A stretch of 64,000 nt of DNA from Saccharothrix sp. NRRL B-16314 (GTDB lineage Bacteria; Actinomycetota; Actinomycetes; Mycobacteriales; Pseudonocardiaceae), in the NCBI RefSeq assembly GCF_000716595.1, contig NZ_JNXC01000001.1:806001-870000 (forward strand), in the 5' to 3' direction. The notes beneath the pieces were generated by a model. That model ran no database searches. It was not told the origin of the DNA and saw nothing but the letters and a program-made list of their open reading frames with translations. A program made the translations under genes and the position numbers. Position 1 is the stretch's first letter; every line of letters begins with the position of its first letter. This document shows, piece after piece, positions 62,170 to 64,000 of this stretch.

Positions 62170-62475
62170 TCACAAGTGTGGTTCGAGCCACGCCAACAGG
62201 TGGATCTTCGGCCGGGCGCCGACCGTCTGCGCCACCAACTCGCCGTCCTTGTAGAGCTGGAGCGTCGGCGCGGACATGATCTGCTGGTCGCGCGCGGTGC
62301 GGGGGCTGGCGTCGGTGTCGACCTTGACCACGGTCAGGTCGTCGCGCTCGCGGTCGATCTCGGCCAGCACCGGTTCGAGCATCCGGCACGGCCCGCACCA
62401 GTCGGCGCGGAACTCCACCAGGACGTTGCCCGTACCCACTGCCTCGGTGAACTCGTCGTCGGTCAACGTCCGCAC
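62170..62475 (-). CDS. Thioredoxin
   Basis: Thiol-disulfide oxidoreductase of 101 residues with active site W-CGPC (residues 26-30, 'RADWCGPCRMLEPVL') and the cis-proline block 'SAPTLQLYKDG'. GTG start at 62475, overlapping the 3' end of the MerR gene by 13 nt, so it is expressed with the regulator. This regulator-thioredoxin pairing suggests redox-responsive control. Confidence 0.94.
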   Translation of the reverse strand: MRTLTDDEFTEAVGTGNVLVEFRADWCGPCRMLEPVLAEIDRERDDLTVVKVDTDASPRTARDQQIMSAPTLQLYKDGELVAQTVGARPKIHLLAWLEPHL

Positions 62476-62834
62476 GGCCTGCTCCTCTGCTCGGCTTCCT
62501 GGAGTTGCGCGCGCACCTGGTCCCGGACCGCCTGCAGCCGGCTGATGCAGGCGTCCAGCTCGGCGACCTTGCGCCGGTACACCTCCACGGACGCCGGGCA
62601 GGCGTCACCGGTGCGGTGGCCGTCACGCAGGCACTGGACGAACGGGCGGGTGTCCTCCAGCGCGAACCCGATGTCGGCGAGCGAGCGGATCTCGTTCACC
62701 AGCCGCAGGTCGTCCTCGTCGTACTCGCGCTGGCCGTTCGCCCCGCGTCGGGACGACAGCAGCCCGAGGGACTCGTAGTAGCGCAGTGCGCGAGTGGTCG
62801 TCCCACCCCGCCGCGCCAGTTCTCCGATGCGCAC
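62463..62834 (-). CDS. MerR-family regulator linked to thioredoxin
   Basis: 123 residues from GTG 62834 (VRIGELARRGGTTTRALRYYE). The winged-helix MerR domain (about 1-70) is followed by a dimerisation helix. Cysteines in 'PFVQCLRDGHRTGDACPAS' and 'ELDACISRLQ' could sense metal or redox state. GGAGG lies 9 nt upstream. A frame open to 62888 would place the operator inside the coding region and was rejected. It probably autoregulates through the palindrome at 62851-62868. Confidence 0.88.
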   Translation of the reverse strand: MRIGELARRGGTTTRALRYYESLGLLSSRRGANGQREYDEDDLRLVNEIRSLADIGFALEDTRPFVQCLRDGHRTGDACPASVEVYRRKVAELDACISRLQAVRDQVRAQLQEAEQRSRPCGR

Positions 62835-62850
62835 AGACCCGATCCTCCGC

Positions 62851-62868
62851 CTTGACGTGGACGTCAAG
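62851..62868. promoter_or_regulatory. MerR-type palindromic operator
   Basis: CTTGACGTGGACGTCAAG: 8-bp perfect arms around two bases. It contains a TTGACG -35-like hexamer on both strands, as in MerR-family promoters where the operator overlaps the promoter. It is 17 nt upstream of the merR-type GTG and 38 nt upstream of tsaB, so it could affect both. Confidence 0.65.
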
Positions 62869-62905
62869 TCCAGTGTGGCTTGTGCCACCCGTACCCTTGT
62901 CTGTT

Positions 62906-63580
62906 GTGCTGGTGCTAGCTCTGGACACTGCCACGCCCGCCGTCACGGCCGGCGTGGTGGAACTGACGCCCGATTCGCCGCCGCGCCTGCTCGCCGGGCG
63001 GGTGACGGTGAACTCGAAGGCGCACGGCGAGCTGCTGACCCCGCACCTCCTGGAGGCGCTGGAACAGGCCGGGCACGTGCTCGCCGACCTCGACGCCATC
63101 GTGTGCGGCTCGGGGCCGGGGCCGTTCACCGGCCTGCGCGTCGGCCTGGTCACCGCGGCCGCCCTCGGACAGGCCCTCAACCGGCCCGTCTACCCCGTGC
63201 CGACCCCGGACGCCATCGCGCTGGACGCCGCCACCGGCAGGCCGCTGCTGGTCGCCACCGACGCGCGCCGCAAGGAGGTGTACTGGGCGGCCTACGACGC
63301 GGCCGGCCGGCGCACCGACGGCCCGCACGTGGACCGGCCCGCCGACCTGGTCGGCAAGCTGCCCGCCGTGTCCGACGCGGCGGGGGAGGGCGCGGAGATC
63401 TACGCCGACGTCATCGGGCTCCCCGTCGTGGAGGCGCGCTACCCGTCACCGGTGTCGCTGGTCGCGGTGGCCGCCGAGGAACTGCTCGCGGGGGCGCGTC
63501 CGGCCGCCCTCACCCCGCTCTACCTGCGTCGACCCGACGCGGTGGAGCCGGCCGGCCGCAAGCGGGTGACGAAGGCGTGA
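62906..63580 (+). CDS. tsaB: tRNA t6A synthesis protein TsaB
   Basis: Non-catalytic ASKHA-fold partner of TsaD in t6A synthesis. It has 224 residues, starting VLVLALDTATPAVTAGVV, with 'GSGPGPFTGLRVGL' (about 69-82) and 'VATDARRKEVYWAAY'. GTG 62906 lies 8 nt after a TACCCT hexamer (62892-62897), suggesting a leaderless transcript. The stop overlaps rimI by four bases (GTGA). Confidence 0.94.
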   Translation: MLVLALDTATPAVTAGVVELTPDSPPRLLAGRVTVNSKAHGELLTPHLLEALEQAGHVLADLDAIVCGSGPGPFTGLRVGLVTAAALGQALNRPVYPVPTPDAIALDAATGRPLLVATDARRKEVYWAAYDAAGRRTDGPHVDRPADLVGKLPAVSDAAGEGAEIYADVIGLPVVEARYPSPVSLVAVAAEELLAGARPAALTPLYLRRPDAVEPAGRKRVTKA

Positions 63581-64000
63581 CCACCGGCACCGTCACGATC
63601 GCGCCGCTGCGCCACGAGGACGTGCCGCGGTGCGCGGAGATCGAGCACGAGCTGTTCGCCGGTGACGACCCGTGGAGCGAGGACGCGTTCCGCAGCGAGC
63701 TGGACCACGGCAACTTCTACGTCGGCGCGTACGCCGGCGGCGCGCTGATCGGGTACGCGGGCCTCGGCCTGACGGACTTCGAGTCCAGCGTCCACACGAT
63801 CGCGGTGACCGGCGCGCACCAGGGCGGCGGCGTCGGCAAGACGTTGCTGCGGACGCTCCTGGCGAAGGCCGACGAGGCGGGCCTGCCGGTGTTCCTGGAA
63901 GTGCGCACCGACAACGCGCCCGCGATCAACCTGTACCTGGCGCACGGCTTCGAGCACCTCGGCCTGCGCCGCCGCTACTACCAGCCGTCGGGTGCCGACG
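63577..64000 (+). CDS. rimI: Ribosomal protein S18-alanine N-acetyltransferase (3' truncated by window edge)
   Basis: GNAT acetyltransferase. The visible 141 residues begin VTTGTVTIAPLRHEDVPRCAEIE. The acetyl-CoA-binding block 'HQGGGVGKTLLRTLL' (Q/RxxGxG/A) and 'EVRTDNAPAINLYLAHGFE' are typical of RimI. The frame is open to the end of the window, so only the last few residues are missing. GTG 63577 overlaps the tsaB stop; tsaD is the expected next gene. Confidence 0.92.
   Translation, partial: MTTGTVTIAPLRHEDVPRCAEIEHELFAGDDPWSEDAFRSELDHGNFYVGAYAGGALIGYAGLGLTDFESSVHTIAVTGAHQGGGVGKTLLRTLLAKADEAGLPVFLEVRTDNAPAINLYLAHGFEHLGLRRRYYQPSGAD

Overview
This window is high-GC (about 70%) actinobacterial chromosome, most likely Pseudonocardiales (Saccharothrix / Actinosynnema / Lentzea-like). 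This rests on its strong G/C third-position bias, frequent GTG starts, short-form adenylate kinase, ESX/WXG100 genes, AfsR-type regulators and a gene order that matches the conserved actinobacterial core around the ESX-4 locus. No 16S rRNA or other species marker is present, so the genus is inferred.

Layout. (1) 1-2536 is the end of the spc ribosomal operon (rpsH partial, rplF, rplR, rpsE, rpmD, rplO), closed by a perfect hairpin. A short 22-nt-register repeat array and a LysE-type exporter follow. (2) 3637-6322 holds secY-adk-map. A decayed DUF1707 gene and a good sigma-70-type promoter come next, then infA-rpmJ-rpsM-rpsK-rpsD-rpoA-rplQ-truA. (3) 11693-16501 is an accessory stretch: a YbhN-type membrane protein and a PIG-L deacetylase (minus strand), a glycosyltransferase gene broken by a frameshift, a Uma2 endonuclease relic, and a secreted subtilase with a C-terminal P domain. 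(4) 16756-44678 is an ESX-4-type type VII secretion locus: an unknown protein and eccE (minus), eccB, an EspC-like protein and a WXG/Gly-rich protein (plus), mycP and eccD (minus), three-ATPase eccC (plus), an Hsp70-like/Rv3446c-type protein, a small acidic-tail protein and the EsxU/EsxT WXG100 pair. Four large AfsR-type regulators (wHTH-BTAD-NB-ARC-TPR) lie in tandem between eccC and the Hsp70-like gene. (5) 44932-47549 is rplM-rpsI and glmM, the same neighbours ESX-4 has in mycobacteria. (6) 47571-52094 is a second ESX-associated module: a PGYG-repeat membrane protein, an EspC/WXG-like protein, a 995-residue Gly-rich protein and a coiled-coil protein. (7) 52128-64000 holds a hydrolase divergent from glmS (with a DasR-like operator between them), nnr, alr, an alpha/beta hydrolase, tsaE, a minus-strand block (fused carboxyltransferase, acyl-CoA synthetase, thioredoxin, MerR), tsaB and rimI (partial).

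How the parts fit. The housekeeping genes supply ribosome assembly, the SecYEG channel, RNA polymerase alpha and start-Met removal. GlmS, GlmM and Alr are peptidoglycan-precursor enzymes, and TsaE/TsaB/RimI belong to the tRNA t6A and N-acetylation cluster. The ESX-4 genes would make an inner-membrane channel (EccB/C/D/E), its protease (MycP) and its substrates (EsxU/T and EspC-like proteins, most carrying YxxxD/E-type signals).

The least explained signals are: a 22-nt-register inverted repeat array found twice (2599-2657 and 56360-56560); a shared upstream element with 11-nt-spaced CTCAC repeats before the first two AfsR-type genes; the two parallel EspC-like + Gly-rich protein modules; and the DasR-like site in front of glmS.
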